The notes: generated by a model from the letters alone, not told the origin. Counted from the first letter of the stretch, positions 26,203-35,753 are shown. The stretch: DNA of 64,000 bases from JAGNRR01 sp964409905 (GCA_964409905.1 CAYPET010000004.1:1-64000); one strand, 5' to 3'. Program-made: numbers and translations.

Positions 26203-28040
26203 TCGAAGACTTGTTGTTGCATGCTGAGCGTATAGCTTTTTTGGTGGTACTTGGCCGACATGGGTTCTATGAAAATTTGTTTCACCGTCTTGTACTCCAT
26301 GGCCGGATTGGTAAAATAGGGTTGCAATAAGAATTGTTGCTGCAAAGATGTCAGTGAAATAAAGTGCCAGGCCTCTGAGCCGTCGGCTAGTTTGTAAGCT
26401 ATTTTGAAAAACGGTCCTTTATACAAAAAGGCAATGAGTTTGTCCATGCTGCTGAGTTGGATGTTCAATTTTGCCCAGCTTATTGATGCGCTATCGGTTG
26501 TTGGTACATCACACCACGTATTGAATTTGATTGTATAGCTCGTATCCTGTTGGGATACGCTTTTTTTTGCTGTGCTTTTTCCCCAAAGAGCATAACCATG
26601 TTCATACAGGCGCAAGTCATAGTGAGTAAGGAGAGAGCCAACTGCTTTTGGTACGGCATTGGGCAAATACACCTGATCGTGGGCATTCAGTTGATAGGCA
26701 CCGGGTTCGCTATCATGCCACAATAAAAACTGCGGTGCTTGTTCGCTGCCAAAATACTTGGCCTCAGCGCTGTCGGCTTGTTGGCCCAAAATGGTAGAAT
26801 GAAATGCAGGACGGGCTTGATAATTCAGCTGGGCATATTTATAAAATAAGGCTACACCCCAGGGGAATACATCCACGGGTTTATCTTGTATAATGGCTAG
26901 CATACTATCAGATAAATATGCGGAATGCAGTCCTTGCATCGATTGTTGTTTGTATTCTTCGTTGAGGTTTTGATAACGAAATAACACACGCGGCAGCAAA
27001 TCTATCCGCGGTAGATTGTAAGCAATCTCTTTGGGCGAATCCCCACGCTGCGTATTGCTGCTGAAAAATGTCAGACTCAGAAAAAAGCAAGCAAAACCCA
27101 GCAGTGCATCCTTGCCTTTGTTGATGAGCAGAAAAATGCCGCCTAAGGTGATGCATAAAAAATACCAGGCCCGATAGTGCGTAAAGTCCATGCGCCCGAT
27201 GCTGTAATTCCACACAGCAAAAATGGCGAGTGCAGATATGAACATGAACAACCAGCTTTTATGGGTTGGTACTAAAATAGGCACGAGCAAAATGCATACT
27301 ATGGTGAGTAGGATGTAGGGCAAAAAGTTATTGAAAAAAATCGCCTGATCGTTGCCATAGGAGAGTGTCGCCAGAAAAGCTTGGGCCACCCAACGAATAC
27401 CTTCGAATAAGTTGCCGTATAAAAGCCAAACAGCCAACAGGAGTAGAAATAAAAAAGGTAACAACAATTGCAAAGCTTCTTTCCATTTTTTGTGAAAAAG
27501 CAAAACCAAGACTGTACTGCCAAAAATGAAGAGCGCCGGAAAACTGATAGACGCTTTGATGAAAACAGCTAATACCAGCACGACGATGGCCGGCAGCATG
27601 GCCCGCAATGGTGCGTTATGCATTGCCCATAGCGATTGACTCAATACGATGCCTATGATGATAAAATCCAAGGGCAACAGCACACAAAACCCCAAATGAA
27701 TGATAAGCGGCAGGTAGACTTTATTTGCGTGAAACAGTTGTGCTAATTGAATGAGGTAATAGCCAAGTAATATTTTGGTAACCACATCGAACAGCACAGA
27801 TAGCAGTATGCTGTAATCACCCGGTATGGGAAATTTCAGAAAAAATAAGGGGCCATTGGTATGCGGATATAAAAAATGCTGCGGGCTGCCGGGATGAAAA
27901 AAATGTGCCGATGCCCAACGCACGGCACTATCCAAATCATTTTGCAAGAGCGCTTCCGGTCGGTTGATGAAAAGAGCCGAAAGGAAGCAAACAGCCAAAA
28001 ACTGCATGACTTGCGTGCTGAAGAAGTTGATTTTTTGCAT
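26199..28040 (-). CDS. Large multi-pass membrane protein of unknown function
   Basis: A 613-residue protein. The first about 330 residues contain about ten hydrophobic helices (for example IIVVLVLAVFIKASISFPALF, LLLPFLFLLLLAVWLLY and LCITLGGIFLLI). The remaining about 280 residues are soluble, probably periplasmic. The layout of the first part, with acidic and aromatic residues in the early loop (LDSAVRWASAHFFHPG), recalls membrane glycosyltransferases of the GT-C kind, but no signature is convincing. It overlaps the aldo/keto reductase stop by 4 nt. Function not assigned. Confidence 0.7.
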   Translation of the reverse strand: MQKINFFSTQVMQFLAVCFLSALFINRPEALLQNDLDSAVRWASAHFFHPGSPQHFLYPHTNGPLFFLKFPIPGDYSILLSVLFDVVTKILLGYYLIQLAQLFHANKVYLPLIIHLGFCVLLPLDFIIIGIVLSQSLWAMHNAPLRAMLPAIVVLVLAVFIKASISFPALFIFGSTVLVLLFHKKWKEALQLLLPFLFLLLLAVWLLYGNLFEGIRWVAQAFLATLSYGNDQAIFFNNFLPYILLTIVCILLVPILVPTHKSWLFMFISALAIFAVWNYSIGRMDFTHYRAWYFLCITLGGIFLLINKGKDALLGFACFFLSLTFFSSNTQRGDSPKEIAYNLPRIDLLPRVLFRYQNLNEEYKQQSMQGLHSAYLSDSMLAIIQDKPVDVFPWGVALFYKYAQLNYQARPAFHSTILGQQADSAEAKYFGSEQAPQFLLWHDSEPGAYQLNAHDQVYLPNAVPKAVGSLLTHYDLRLYEHGYALWGKSTAKKSVSQQDTSYTIKFNTWCDVPTTDSASISWAKLNIQLSSMDKLIAFLYKGPFFKIAYKLADGSEAWHFISLTSLQQQFLLQPYFTNPAMEYKTVKQIFIEPMSAKYHQKSYTLSMQQQVFD

Positions 28041-28098
28041 GCGCTAACAAATTCAAATATACAAGAAAAGCTTTCGCATTCAATAGCTGCCTGGCCTC

Positions 28099-30747
28099 TT
28101 AATGAGCCAGATAAGACGCCAGCCACTTCTTCACATATTCAATAGTTGCACCTTTGCGTTGGGCGTAATCCTCTACCTGATCGGCAGTTATTTTACCTAC
28201 ACCAAAATATTTGCTCTCGGGATGTGCAAAATACCAACCACAGACTGAGGCTGCGGGATACATAGCCAGACTTTCTGTAAGTGAAATGCCGGTATTGGCC
28301 TCGCCGCCCAGCAGTTCAAACAGTTTTATTTTTTCGGTATGATCGGGACAGGCCGGATAGCCGGGTGCAGGCCGTATGCCCTGATATTTTTCACGAATCA
28401 AATCGTTGTTTTCATAATCTTCATCGGCGGCATAGCCCCAATAGTTTTTCCGAACTTGTTCGTGCAGGTATTCGGCAAAGGCCTCTGCCAACCGATCGGC
28501 AAGTGCCTGCAACATGATTTTATTATAGTCGTCATGACTTTCTTCAAAGCGTTTGATGTGCGGCTCGATACCATGAATGGTAACAGCAAAGGCACCCATA
28601 TAATCTGTTTTGTTTTTTTCGGTCGGACAAATAAAGTCTGCCAAACTGAGGTTGGGCTGGGTTGCAGTTTTTTTGGATTGCTGTCGTAAGAAATTCAAAC
28701 GAACACCATTTTCTAATGTCACATCATCACCATCAGCAGTAGCCGACCAAATACCAAATGTTCCCTGAGCTTGTAGCCAGTTTTCTTTTTCAATACTATC
28801 CAGCATTGCATTCGCATCGGCGAATAATTTTTCAGCTTCCTTTCCGACTACTTCATCCTCCAGAATGGCAGGGTATTTACCGTGCAGTTCCCAGGTAATA
28901 AAAAAGGGTGTCCAGTCGATGTATTTTCGGAGGGTCGCTATGTCGACATCAACTTTGCTTACTTGCTTCGTATTCGGTACACTTGCTTCGAATTCGCTCC
29001 AATCTAGTTGCAATTTATTGGCCTTGGCATCGGCATAGAGCAGTAGTTTTTTATCTTCCTGTTTGTTCAAAAAATCAGCCCGTAGTTTTTCGTATTCGTT
29101 TTTGGTGTTGGCTAATAATGTTTCGCCCTTACCTTCTTGAAACAACTCGCCAACCGTGGTGACACATTTACTGGCATCCAGAATGTGTAATACACCAGAC
29201 TCATATTCCGGTGCAATCTTCACGGCAGTATGCATTCGACTAGTTGTAGCACCACCGATAAGTAAGGGCAAATTCATCTTGCGTTTTGTCATTTCATGGG
29301 CAACCATTACCATTTCATCTAGCGAGGGCGTTATGAGACCACTTAAACCAATGACGTCTGCATTGTGTTTGGCTGCTTCGTCAAGTATTTTTTCGGTAGG
29401 TACCATCACACCTAAATCAACTACATCATAGCCATTGCATCCTAACACGACACCTACAATATTTTTTCCAATGTCGTGAACATCACCTTTTACGGTAGCG
29501 AGCAATATTTTTTTTGCTTTGCTGGTATCGGTATTCAATATTTTCTCGTCCTCAATAAAAGGCGTGAGGTAGGCCACCGATTTTTTCATCACACGCGCAC
29601 TTTTTACAACTTGCGGTAAAAACATTTTTCCGCTGCCAAATAAATCACCTACGATGTTCATACCGTTCATTAGCGGCCCTTCGATGACGTCAAGCGGTTT
29701 GGCATATTCTTGTCGGGCGGCTTCTGTGTCTTCTTCGATATACTCTGTAATCCCGTTGACCAGGGCATGTGATAAGCGTTCGGCAACTGATTTTTCGCGC
29801 CACTCCAGATTGCTTTTTTTCTGTTCGGTACCTTTTTTATCTTTTTGTCTTTCGGCAAATTCAATCAGTGCATCGGTTGCACCCGCATGTTTATTGAACA
29901 ATACATCTTCTATCAGCTCTTTCAGTTTGGGTTCGATGGCATCATAAATCGGCAGAGCGCCGGCATTGATAATGCCCATGTTTAGCCCTTTTTTGATAGC
30001 ATGATACAGAAAAATACTATGCATGGCTTCGCGCACATAATTGTTGCCACGGAAAGAAAATGATAAATTACTGATACCGCCGCTAATTGAAACTTCAGGG
30101 AACTTTTGTTTGAGCTGATGGGCCGCTTCAATAAAGTCGATGGCATAATTGTTATGCTCTTCGAGTCCGGTGGCCACAGCAAAGACGTTGGGGTCGAAAA
30201 TGATATCGCTGGGGTGAAAGCCAATTTCTTCGGTAAGTATTTTATAAGCTCGTGAACAAACTTGCACGCGGCGGTTCAATGTATCGGCCTGGCCTTCTTC
30301 ATCAAAAGCCATTACAACTACAGCAGCGCCATAACGCTTGCAGAGTCGGGCTTGCTTTTTAAAGCTTTCTTCGCCTTCTTTTAATGAGATGGAGTTAACT
30401 ACACATTTGCCTTGTACACATTTTAAGCCTGCTTCTATGATGTCGAACTTGCTGCTGTCTATCATGATAGGCACCTTGGCAATGCTGGGCTCAGCTTGCA
30501 CTAGGTTGAGGAATTTTTGCATCGCTTCTACACCATCCAACAGAGCATCATCCATATTGACATCAATGATTTGAGCTCCGTTTTCTACCTGTTGTAGCGC
30601 TACAGTCAAAGCTTCTTCATAGTTGTCTTCACGAATGAGGCGGGCAAATTTTTTGGAACCCGTCACGTTTGTGCGCTCGCCCACATTGATAAAATTGCTG
30701 CCCTCAAATACCTGTAAAGGTTCTAATCCTGCTATTTTAAGCTTCAT
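28099..30747 (-). CDS. metH: Cobalamin-dependent methionine synthase, folate/B12/activation part (split MetH)
   Basis: An 882-residue protein equal to MetH without its homocysteine domain. In order: pterin (methyltetrahydrofolate) domain about 15-280 (FINVGERTNVTGSKKF, SGGISNLSFSFRGN); B12 cap about 315-405; B12-binding domain about 410-550 with DVHDIG (H424, lower axial cobalt ligand) and the GLSGLITPSLDEM stretch; and activation domain about 570-880 with the SAM-binding GIRPAPGYPACPDH. It is 48 nt downstream of the homocysteine-methyltransferase gene, so the two halves form one operon and must act together. Confidence 0.96.
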   Translation of the reverse strand: MKLKIAGLEPLQVFEGSNFINVGERTNVTGSKKFARLIREDNYEEALTVALQQVENGAQIIDVNMDDALLDGVEAMQKFLNLVQAEPSIAKVPIMIDSSKFDIIEAGLKCVQGKCVVNSISLKEGEESFKKQARLCKRYGAAVVVMAFDEEGQADTLNRRVQVCSRAYKILTEEIGFHPSDIIFDPNVFAVATGLEEHNNYAIDFIEAAHQLKQKFPEVSISGGISNLSFSFRGNNYVREAMHSIFLYHAIKKGLNMGIINAGALPIYDAIEPKLKELIEDVLFNKHAGATDALIEFAERQKDKKGTEQKKSNLEWREKSVAERLSHALVNGITEYIEEDTEAARQEYAKPLDVIEGPLMNGMNIVGDLFGSGKMFLPQVVKSARVMKKSVAYLTPFIEDEKILNTDTSKAKKILLATVKGDVHDIGKNIVGVVLGCNGYDVVDLGVMVPTEKILDEAAKHNADVIGLSGLITPSLDEMVMVAHEMTKRKMNLPLLIGGATTSRMHTAVKIAPEYESGVLHILDASKCVTTVGELFQEGKGETLLANTKNEYEKLRADFLNKQEDKKLLLYADAKANKLQLDWSEFEASVPNTKQVSKVDVDIATLRKYIDWTPFFITWELHGKYPAILEDEVVGKEAEKLFADANAMLDSIEKENWLQAQGTFGIWSATADGDDVTLENGVRLNFLRQQSKKTATQPNLSLADFICPTEKNKTDYMGAFAVTIHGIEPHIKRFEESHDDYNKIMLQALADRLAEAFAEYLHEQVRKNYWGYAADEDYENNDLIREKYQGIRPAPGYPACPDHTEKIKLFELLGGEANTGISLTESLAMYPAASVCGWYFAHPESKYFGVGKITADQVEDYAQRKGATIEYVKKWLASYLAH

Positions 30748-30795
30748 GTTTTCGTTCAGTTTTTATGGAATCAAAAAGAAATATGTTTCGTGTAA

Positions 30796-31800
30796 TTATT
30801 CACTCACATGCACAGTTGGTAATTTTCGTGGTGCAATATTTTTTACAGCTTCTGCTATTGCTTTAATGTGTGGTGGCGTTGTACCGCAGCAACCGCCTAC
30901 AATATTGATAAGTCCCTCTTCGGCCCACTCGCGGATAATACCGGCAGTGTAATCGGGTGTTTCGTCATATTCGCCCATAGCATTGGGCAGACCGGCATTT
31001 GGGTATGCACTCACATAACAATTAGCAATGCGTGATAAACTCGTAATGAATGGTCGCATCTGTTCGCCGCCTAATGCGCAATTCAAACCAACCGATAAGG
31101 GGTCAGCATGCTCTACCGAATAGTAAAAGGCATCAAGTGTTTGTCCGCTGAGCGTGCGGCCACTATTATCGGTTATGGTACCCGAAATCATAATCGGCAG
31201 CTCAATACCATTTTCGTCAAAATAGCGCTTGGTTGCAAAAATGGCGGCTTTAGCATTGAGGGTATCAAAAATCGTTTCAATCATAATAATATCCACACCG
31301 CCGGCAACGAGTCCGGCTACTTGTTCGTAATACGCACTTTCAACCTCATCAAAAGTGATAGCGCGATAGCCGGGATTGTTTACATCGGGTGATAACGATA
31401 AGGTTTTATTGGTTGGTCCAATAGCGCCGGCAACAAAAGTTGGTCTATCAGATTCCTGTGCAAATTCTTCACAGGCAGCGCGGGCACATTTGGCGGCGGC
31501 TTCGTTGATTTCGAAAGCCAGCGCTTCCATTTCGTAATCGGCTAATGAGATTACTTGTCCGTTGAAGGTGTTCGTTTCGATAATGTGGGCACCGGCGTGC
31601 AGATATTCGAGATGAATATTTTTGATAATATCCGGGCGTGTAATGCTCAGCAAATCGTTGTTGCCTTTTACATCACAGTGCCAGTCTTTGAATCGCTCAC
31701 CGCGATAGTCGGCTTCGCTCAGTTTGTGGCGTTGAATCATGGTGCCCATAGCACCGTCGATAATTACAATTTGTTTTTCTAGTAATTGTTGCAAAGTCAT
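30796..31800 (-). CDS. metH: Methionine synthase, homocysteine S-methyltransferase part (split MetH)
   Basis: A 334-residue homocysteine-binding barrel equal to the N-terminal domain of MetH. The zinc-binding Cys residues are C241 (GLNCALGG) and C304/C305 (VGGCCGTTPPH). AHIIETNTFNG and VSAYPNAGLPNA are also MetH-like. It lies first in a two-gene operon with the folate/B12 part. Such a split is common in Bacteroidota from memory. A 23-bp inverted repeat just upstream may control the operon; no SAM or cobalamin riboswitch was seen. Confidence 0.95.
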   Translation of the reverse strand: MTLQQLLEKQIVIIDGAMGTMIQRHKLSEADYRGERFKDWHCDVKGNNDLLSITRPDIIKNIHLEYLHAGAHIIETNTFNGQVISLADYEMEALAFEINEAAAKCARAACEEFAQESDRPTFVAGAIGPTNKTLSLSPDVNNPGYRAITFDEVESAYYEQVAGLVAGGVDIIMIETIFDTLNAKAAIFATKRYFDENGIELPIMISGTITDNSGRTLSGQTLDAFYYSVEHADPLSVGLNCALGGEQMRPFITSLSRIANCYVSAYPNAGLPNAMGEYDETPDYTAGIIREWAEEGLINIVGGCCGTTPPHIKAIAEAVKNIAPRKLPTVHVSE

Positions 31801-31807
31801 TCTCTAT

Positions 31808-31830
31808 CAGTTTTAATATGTATTAAACTG
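31808..31830. promoter_or_regulatory. Inverted repeat upstream of metH (candidate operator or leader hairpin)
   Basis: CAGTTTTAATA (31808-31818) and TATTAAACTG (31821-31830) form a near-perfect palindrome with one extra T. It sits 7 nt before the metH start codon at 31800. It could be a repressor site or an mRNA hairpin that hides the start. Confidence 0.45.
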
Positions 31831-31945
31831 AACTATGATTTCACAATGTAAAATGGGAAATGTTTATTAGTTCAGTTTTGATTTTCCTTGGCCGAACAAT
31901 AAACAAATCTGCCAAGAGCTTACAAATGTATGACTGAAAAAAGGG

Positions 31946-31975
31946 TTGAAGCAAATTCTTTTAAGATTACTTTTG
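31946..31975 (+). promoter_or_regulatory. Leaderless promoter for the histidine kinase gene
   Basis: TTG (31946-31948), 19 nt, then TACTTTTG (31968-31975), a full match to the Bacteroidota consensus and spacing. The GTG start follows after exactly 4 nt. Confidence 0.65.
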
Positions 31976-31979
31976 TCCG

Positions 31980-32951
31980 GTGCGCTTTACCCTTGCCTAT
32001 ACAGTCTTGTTTTTGTATGTCATCAGTGCCATAGGGTTTTGGGGTTATTCGTTGCAGAAAAAAAGTGTTGAGGTCTATAACTTAGAAAAACAAATTACCG
32101 AACTGCAACGGGCCTCATTAACTACAGCCCAATATGAACAGGCGCTACAAGAATCCAAAGAACGTAAGGAAAGGCGAACAAAGCAGTATTGGGGCGAAGG
32201 CGCAACCTTTATGATTGTGATATTAATCAGTGCTTATTTTGTGTATCGTGCCTTTCATAGCCAACTTCGTTTGGCTAAGTTGCAGCGTAATTTTATGATG
32301 AGTGTGACACACGAATTGAAGACTCCCTTGGCTGGAGTAATACTTAACTTGCAAACGATGTTGCGGCGTAAGGTATCGCCAGAAATTCAAGATCGCTTGA
32401 TAAGAAGCAGCGAACGAGAAGCAAAGCGGTTGAGTAGTTTGTGCAATAATATTCTTGTTACTACGCAATTAGAAGATGGCGGTCGTCAACTTTACCGCAG
32501 CGAATGTGATCTGGCCGAAGTGGCCATGCAAACCGCTGAAGATTTTATGGAAACTATTGAGCAGCGTGAACTCATAGTAGACTTTGTAACGGAGAAATCA
32601 CTTATGATAAATGGAGATGCTGGTTTGTGGCAATTGGTTATTTCGAACCTGCTTCAAAATGCGCATAAATACAGCCCTTTGGATAAACCCATTACCATGA
32701 AATTGTTTCCTGAAGGCGATAAATTAAAATTGCAAGTCCTTGATGAGGGCATGGGTATTCCTGACGAAGAGAAGAAACTTATCTTTAAAAAGTTTTATCG
32801 TATTGGCAATGAAAACACCCGGCAATCACAAGGCACCGGTGTTGGTCTCTACCTTGTTAAAAAAGTCATAGAGCTTTTTAAATATGACATTGTAGTGAGA
32901 AACAATGAACCCCATGGCTCTATCTTTGAAATCATAGTTAAAACGAAATAA
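31980..32951 (+). CDS. Two-component sensor histidine kinase
   Basis: A 323-residue inner-membrane kinase. The first membrane helix is about 5-23, a short charged sensor segment about 24-72 looks coiled-coil-like, and the second helix is about 76-93. No HAMP domain is evident. The HisKA domain holds SVTHELKTPLAG (phospho-His H111). The HATPase domain has NLLQNAHKYS (N box), DEGMGIPDEE (G1), FKKFYRI (F) and GTGVGLYLV (G2). GTG start, placed by the promoter and by the membrane helix beginning at once. The response regulator follows after 6 nt. Stimulus unknown. Confidence 0.94.
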   Translation: MRFTLAYTVLFLYVISAIGFWGYSLQKKSVEVYNLEKQITELQRASLTTAQYEQALQESKERKERRTKQYWGEGATFMIVILISAYFVYRAFHSQLRLAKLQRNFMMSVTHELKTPLAGVILNLQTMLRRKVSPEIQDRLIRSSEREAKRLSSLCNNILVTTQLEDGGRQLYRSECDLAEVAMQTAEDFMETIEQRELIVDFVTEKSLMINGDAGLWQLVISNLLQNAHKYSPLDKPITMKLFPEGDKLKLQVLDEGMGIPDEEKKLIFKKFYRIGNENTRQSQGTGVGLYLVKKVIELFKYDIVVRNNEPHGSIFEIIVKTK

Positions 32952-32957
32952 GGGATC

Positions 32958-33665
32958 ATGAAAAATGCTAAAGCTACTATATTGGTTGTAGAAGATGAAA
33001 AAAGTTTGAGTGATGCACTAAAACTAAATCTTGAATTGGAGGGCTATGAAGTGGAAGTGGCCGAAACAGGCAAGGATGCCATAAAAGCTTTTCACAACGA
33101 ACATTTTGACTGTATTATTTTGGACATTATGCTACCTGAAACTGATGGTCTAACCGTTTGTGAAACGATACGGGTGCAAAACAATGACGTGCCAATTTTG
33201 TTTCTTTCAGCAAAAAATTCGGGAGCAGACCGTGTGGCAGGATTAAAACGAGGTGGTGACGATTATCTTACCAAGCCTTTTAATCTAGAAGAATTGCTAT
33301 TACGTGTAGAAAAATTGATTGAAAAAAATGTGCAAATACATAGTAATGGCAAAATTGTAAATGAAATTACGTTTGGTCCAAATCGAATTGATTTTCAGGC
33401 GCAAGAGTGCATGGATAAGAATGGTGAGGTACACACCTTGACAAAAAAAGAGTTGATGCTGTTGAAGCTATTAGTAGAAAGTAAAAATGAGGTAGTGACT
33501 CGTGAGCGTATCCTTAAAACCGTTTGGGGTTATAATGTTTATCCCAGTACACGAACCATCGATAATTTTGTGCTGACCTTTCGAAAATATTTTGAACAAG
33601 ACTCCAGAAATCCTGAGTATTTCCAAAGCATTCGCGGTGTAGGCTATAAGTTTACCGATGCCTAG
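32958..33665 (+). CDS. OmpR/PhoB-family response regulator
   Basis: A 235-residue regulator. Receiver domain 1-122: acidic pocket VVEDE, phospho-acceptor D56 (ILDIMLP), conserved S84 (LFLSAK) and K106 (YLTKPF). C-terminal winged helix about 130-233 with LTKKELMLLKLLV, the recognition region VVTRERILKTVWGY and TRTIDNFVLTFRKYF. It forms an operon with the kinase 6 nt upstream. Its TAG interlocks by 4 nt with the stop of the convergent O-antigen ligase gene. Target genes unknown. Confidence 0.95.
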   Translation: MKNAKATILVVEDEKSLSDALKLNLELEGYEVEVAETGKDAIKAFHNEHFDCIILDIMLPETDGLTVCETIRVQNNDVPILFLSAKNSGADRVAGLKRGGDDYLTKPFNLEELLLRVEKLIEKNVQIHSNGKIVNEITFGPNRIDFQAQECMDKNGEVHTLTKKELMLLKLLVESKNEVVTRERILKTVWGYNVYPSTRTIDNFVLTFRKYFEQDSRNPEYFQSIRGVGYKFTDA

Positions 33666-34867
33666 TTGGCACGGTTAGGTCTGGCAATTATATATAGCGA
33701 CCAGATAAGTACAAAGAATACAATACCGGCCTGAATTTCCAGCATATCATCAGTTACGAGATTCATGGTGACTAATATGGTAAACCAAAAGGCCAATACA
33801 TTAGCGTTTTTGATACTACGTATTATGAGGGTAAGAAGGAATACAACTAGCCATGCCAAACCAATAATACCCGTTTGTAGCCAAGTATTGAAGAACTGAT
33901 TGTGAGCATGCATGTTTTCAGCAAGTGTCTTAAATCCTGATGCATGCAAGCCTTGCTGCAATGCTTGATTGGCATTGCCTAGTCCATAACCAAATAGCGG
34001 TTTATCTAAACATAGTTTGAATTCTTCTTCGTAGGCAACTTTTCTGGACGCTGTTGCGGCTGAATAGGCAACGTTCTTGTCTGTTTGACGCAGACCAGCT
34101 ATTGTCTCATCGACTCGGTATTTAACTGTTTTAAGCTGGTAAAGACCGGCTGAAATCAATAGGGTTGCCATGCCAATGAGAAGTGCGGAAAGTATGGGCT
34201 TGCTGGTTGATAATATCCAGTTGAATATTTGCCAAAATATAAAAAGAATAAAAAATAATAGTACAATCCTGGATAAAAGCAATAAGAGTATAACGATAAA
34301 GGCGCTCATAAAAAACAGCCGATGCCGTGATGAATGGTAATAATGCCATAAGAACGCAAACATGAAAAAATTAGAGAAGTAGCCCGGGTGCATGATGCCT
34401 TCAGAAATAGACATGCGATTAAACACGCCGTAAATGCTGGGATCTACCCCCAGAAAATAATACTTGTACATCGAATGCCCGATACTGTAGGCGAATGAAA
34501 TACAAAGCAACACACTGAACCATTGCATCAACTTTTGTTCGTTTGATGCTGTGAAAAATGATTCGTAGTAAAACAGCAAGGGGAGCAGTAAGAAGCTCAT
34601 TTTGATAAACATTGCCTGAAAGGCATCATTATCCTTTTCTGAGAATAAATAAAATATGAAATAAATAAAAAAGAAACCAATGAAGGGTACCAATAGTTTG
34701 GCATCCAAGGGTTTACTGATTTTTTGAAGCAGATTTTTATCCACCAAAAAGAAAGCAACCAATGCAAGAATACCTATTGAGTTAATACGCTGACTAAATG
34801 CAAAACTGCATAGCGTAAATCCAACTACGATTAACCAAATTTTCTGACGATTCCACAGCGCAGGCAC
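33662..34867 (-). CDS. O-antigen ligase / polymerase family membrane protein
   Basis: About 401 residues with 10-12 membrane helices and the Wzy_C-type central region. A large loop holds RKVAYEEEFKLCLDKPLFGYGLGNANQ-like sequence ending in ENMHAHNQFFNTWLQTGIIG, the conserved His-containing ligase/polymerase motif. Substrate is probably a lipid-linked glycan. The TTG at 34876 lies inside a perfect -7 element, so I prefer the GTG at 34867, 6 nt after it. Transcribed divergently from the Sua5/YrdC gene. Confidence 0.85.
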   Translation of the reverse strand: MPALWNRQKIWLIVVGFTLCSFAFSQRINSIGILALVAFFLVDKNLLQKISKPLDAKLLVPFIGFFFIYFIFYLFSEKDNDAFQAMFIKMSFLLLPLLFYYESFFTASNEQKLMQWFSVLLCISFAYSIGHSMYKYYFLGVDPSIYGVFNRMSISEGIMHPGYFSNFFMFAFLWHYYHSSRHRLFFMSAFIVILLLLLSRIVLLFFILFIFWQIFNWILSTSKPILSALLIGMATLLISAGLYQLKTVKYRVDETIAGLRQTDKNVAYSAATASRKVAYEEEFKLCLDKPLFGYGLGNANQALQQGLHASGFKTLAENMHAHNQFFNTWLQTGIIGLAWLVVFLLTLIIRSIKNANVLAFWFTILVTMNLVTDDMLEIQAGIVFFVLIWSLYIIARPNRAN

Positions 34868-34873
34868 AGCACT

Positions 34874-34881
34874 CAAATATA
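34874..34881 (-). promoter_or_regulatory. -7 element for the O-antigen ligase gene
   Basis: Minus strand reads TATATTTG, a perfect TAnnTTTG, ending 6 nt before the GTG at 34867. It is only 3 bp from the opposing -7 element at 34885. Confidence 0.5.
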
Positions 34882-34884
34882 AGT

Positions 34885-34892
34885 TACCTTTA
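34885..34892 (+). promoter_or_regulatory. -7 element, leaderless promoter for the Sua5/YrdC gene
   Basis: TACCTTTA (7 of 8) ends exactly 4 nt before the ATG at 34897. Its upstream promoter half would lie inside the start of the ligase gene. Confidence 0.4.
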
Positions 34893-34896
34893 CCAA

Positions 34897-35508
34897 ATGT
34901 TTTTGGAAGTATATGAATCCAATATAGATGAACGAAAAATAGCCTCAGCAGTAAAAGTATTGCAGAATGGCGGCTTGTTGATTTATCCTACTGATACTAT
35001 ATATGGTGTGGGTTGTGATATTTACAACAAGAAGGCAATAGAAAAATTGTGTCAACTAAAAAATATTCCTCTTAAAAAGGCTAATTTTTCTTTCATCTGC
35101 AAAGATTTAAGCCATTTGAGTCAGTTTGCAAAAAGTATATCAACGCCTACATTTCGCTTGCTTAATACACATTTACCCGGTCCGTTCACTTTTATATTAG
35201 AAGCTAGTAAAGAGGTGCCCAACCTATTGATGCAAAATAAAAAAACCGTGGGCATCCGTGTGCCGGACAACAAAATTTGCATGCTATTACTTGAGAAGTT
35301 CGGACATCCAATTATCAGTACTTCCTTGCCCGAAACAGATAATTTGGATGAACTAACGGATCCGGATATCATTTACCACAAATATGAGCATCAAATAGAC
35401 GCGATGCTCAGCTCTGGGTCGGGTGGTATAGAAAATTCTACAATAGTTGATCTTACCGGAGAAGACTTGGAAATACTGAGAGAGGGTAAAGGCATATTGG
35501 CATTATAG
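34897..35508 (+). CDS. L-threonylcarbamoyladenylate synthase (Sua5/YciO/YrdC family)
   Basis: A 203-residue single-domain YrdC-fold protein without the C-terminal Sua5 domain. YPTDTIYGVGCDI (nucleotide/threonine site), KANFSFICKDLSHLSQFA and LPGPFTFILEAS are typical. It makes threonylcarbamoyl-AMP for tRNA t6A37 or belongs to the related YciO group, which this sequence alone does not settle. ATG placed by the -7 element 4 nt upstream. Divergent from the ligase gene. Confidence 0.88.
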   Translation: MFLEVYESNIDERKIASAVKVLQNGGLLIYPTDTIYGVGCDIYNKKAIEKLCQLKNIPLKKANFSFICKDLSHLSQFAKSISTPTFRLLNTHLPGPFTFILEASKEVPNLLMQNKKTVGIRVPDNKICMLLLEKFGHPIISTSLPETDNLDELTDPDIIYHKYEHQIDAMLSSGSGGIENSTIVDLTGEDLEILREGKGILAL

Positions 35509-35753
35509 TTGGGCTTTCAACAGAATGTTGAGGATGCGCTATGGTTTTGAAATGAAACATGTTTTTTTGCTGATAACAAGGTGAGCATATTGCATAGTAC
35601 TATTGGTAGTAACCAAAAGATAGCCTTCATTTATTCGGTTATTTATTTTATAAACGCCTTGTTGAGGTATTTGTTGCCAGAAAAAGGCGATTGTATTTCA
35701 GAAATATGCGTTTATTTCATTATTTTGGTGCTTCTATTTAAAAGATAAAAACT

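Noticed and set aside
31801..31979. SAM or cobalamin riboswitch upstream of metH
   Set aside because: No SAM-I, SAM-II or B12-box conserved cores could be found; only the short palindrome is present.
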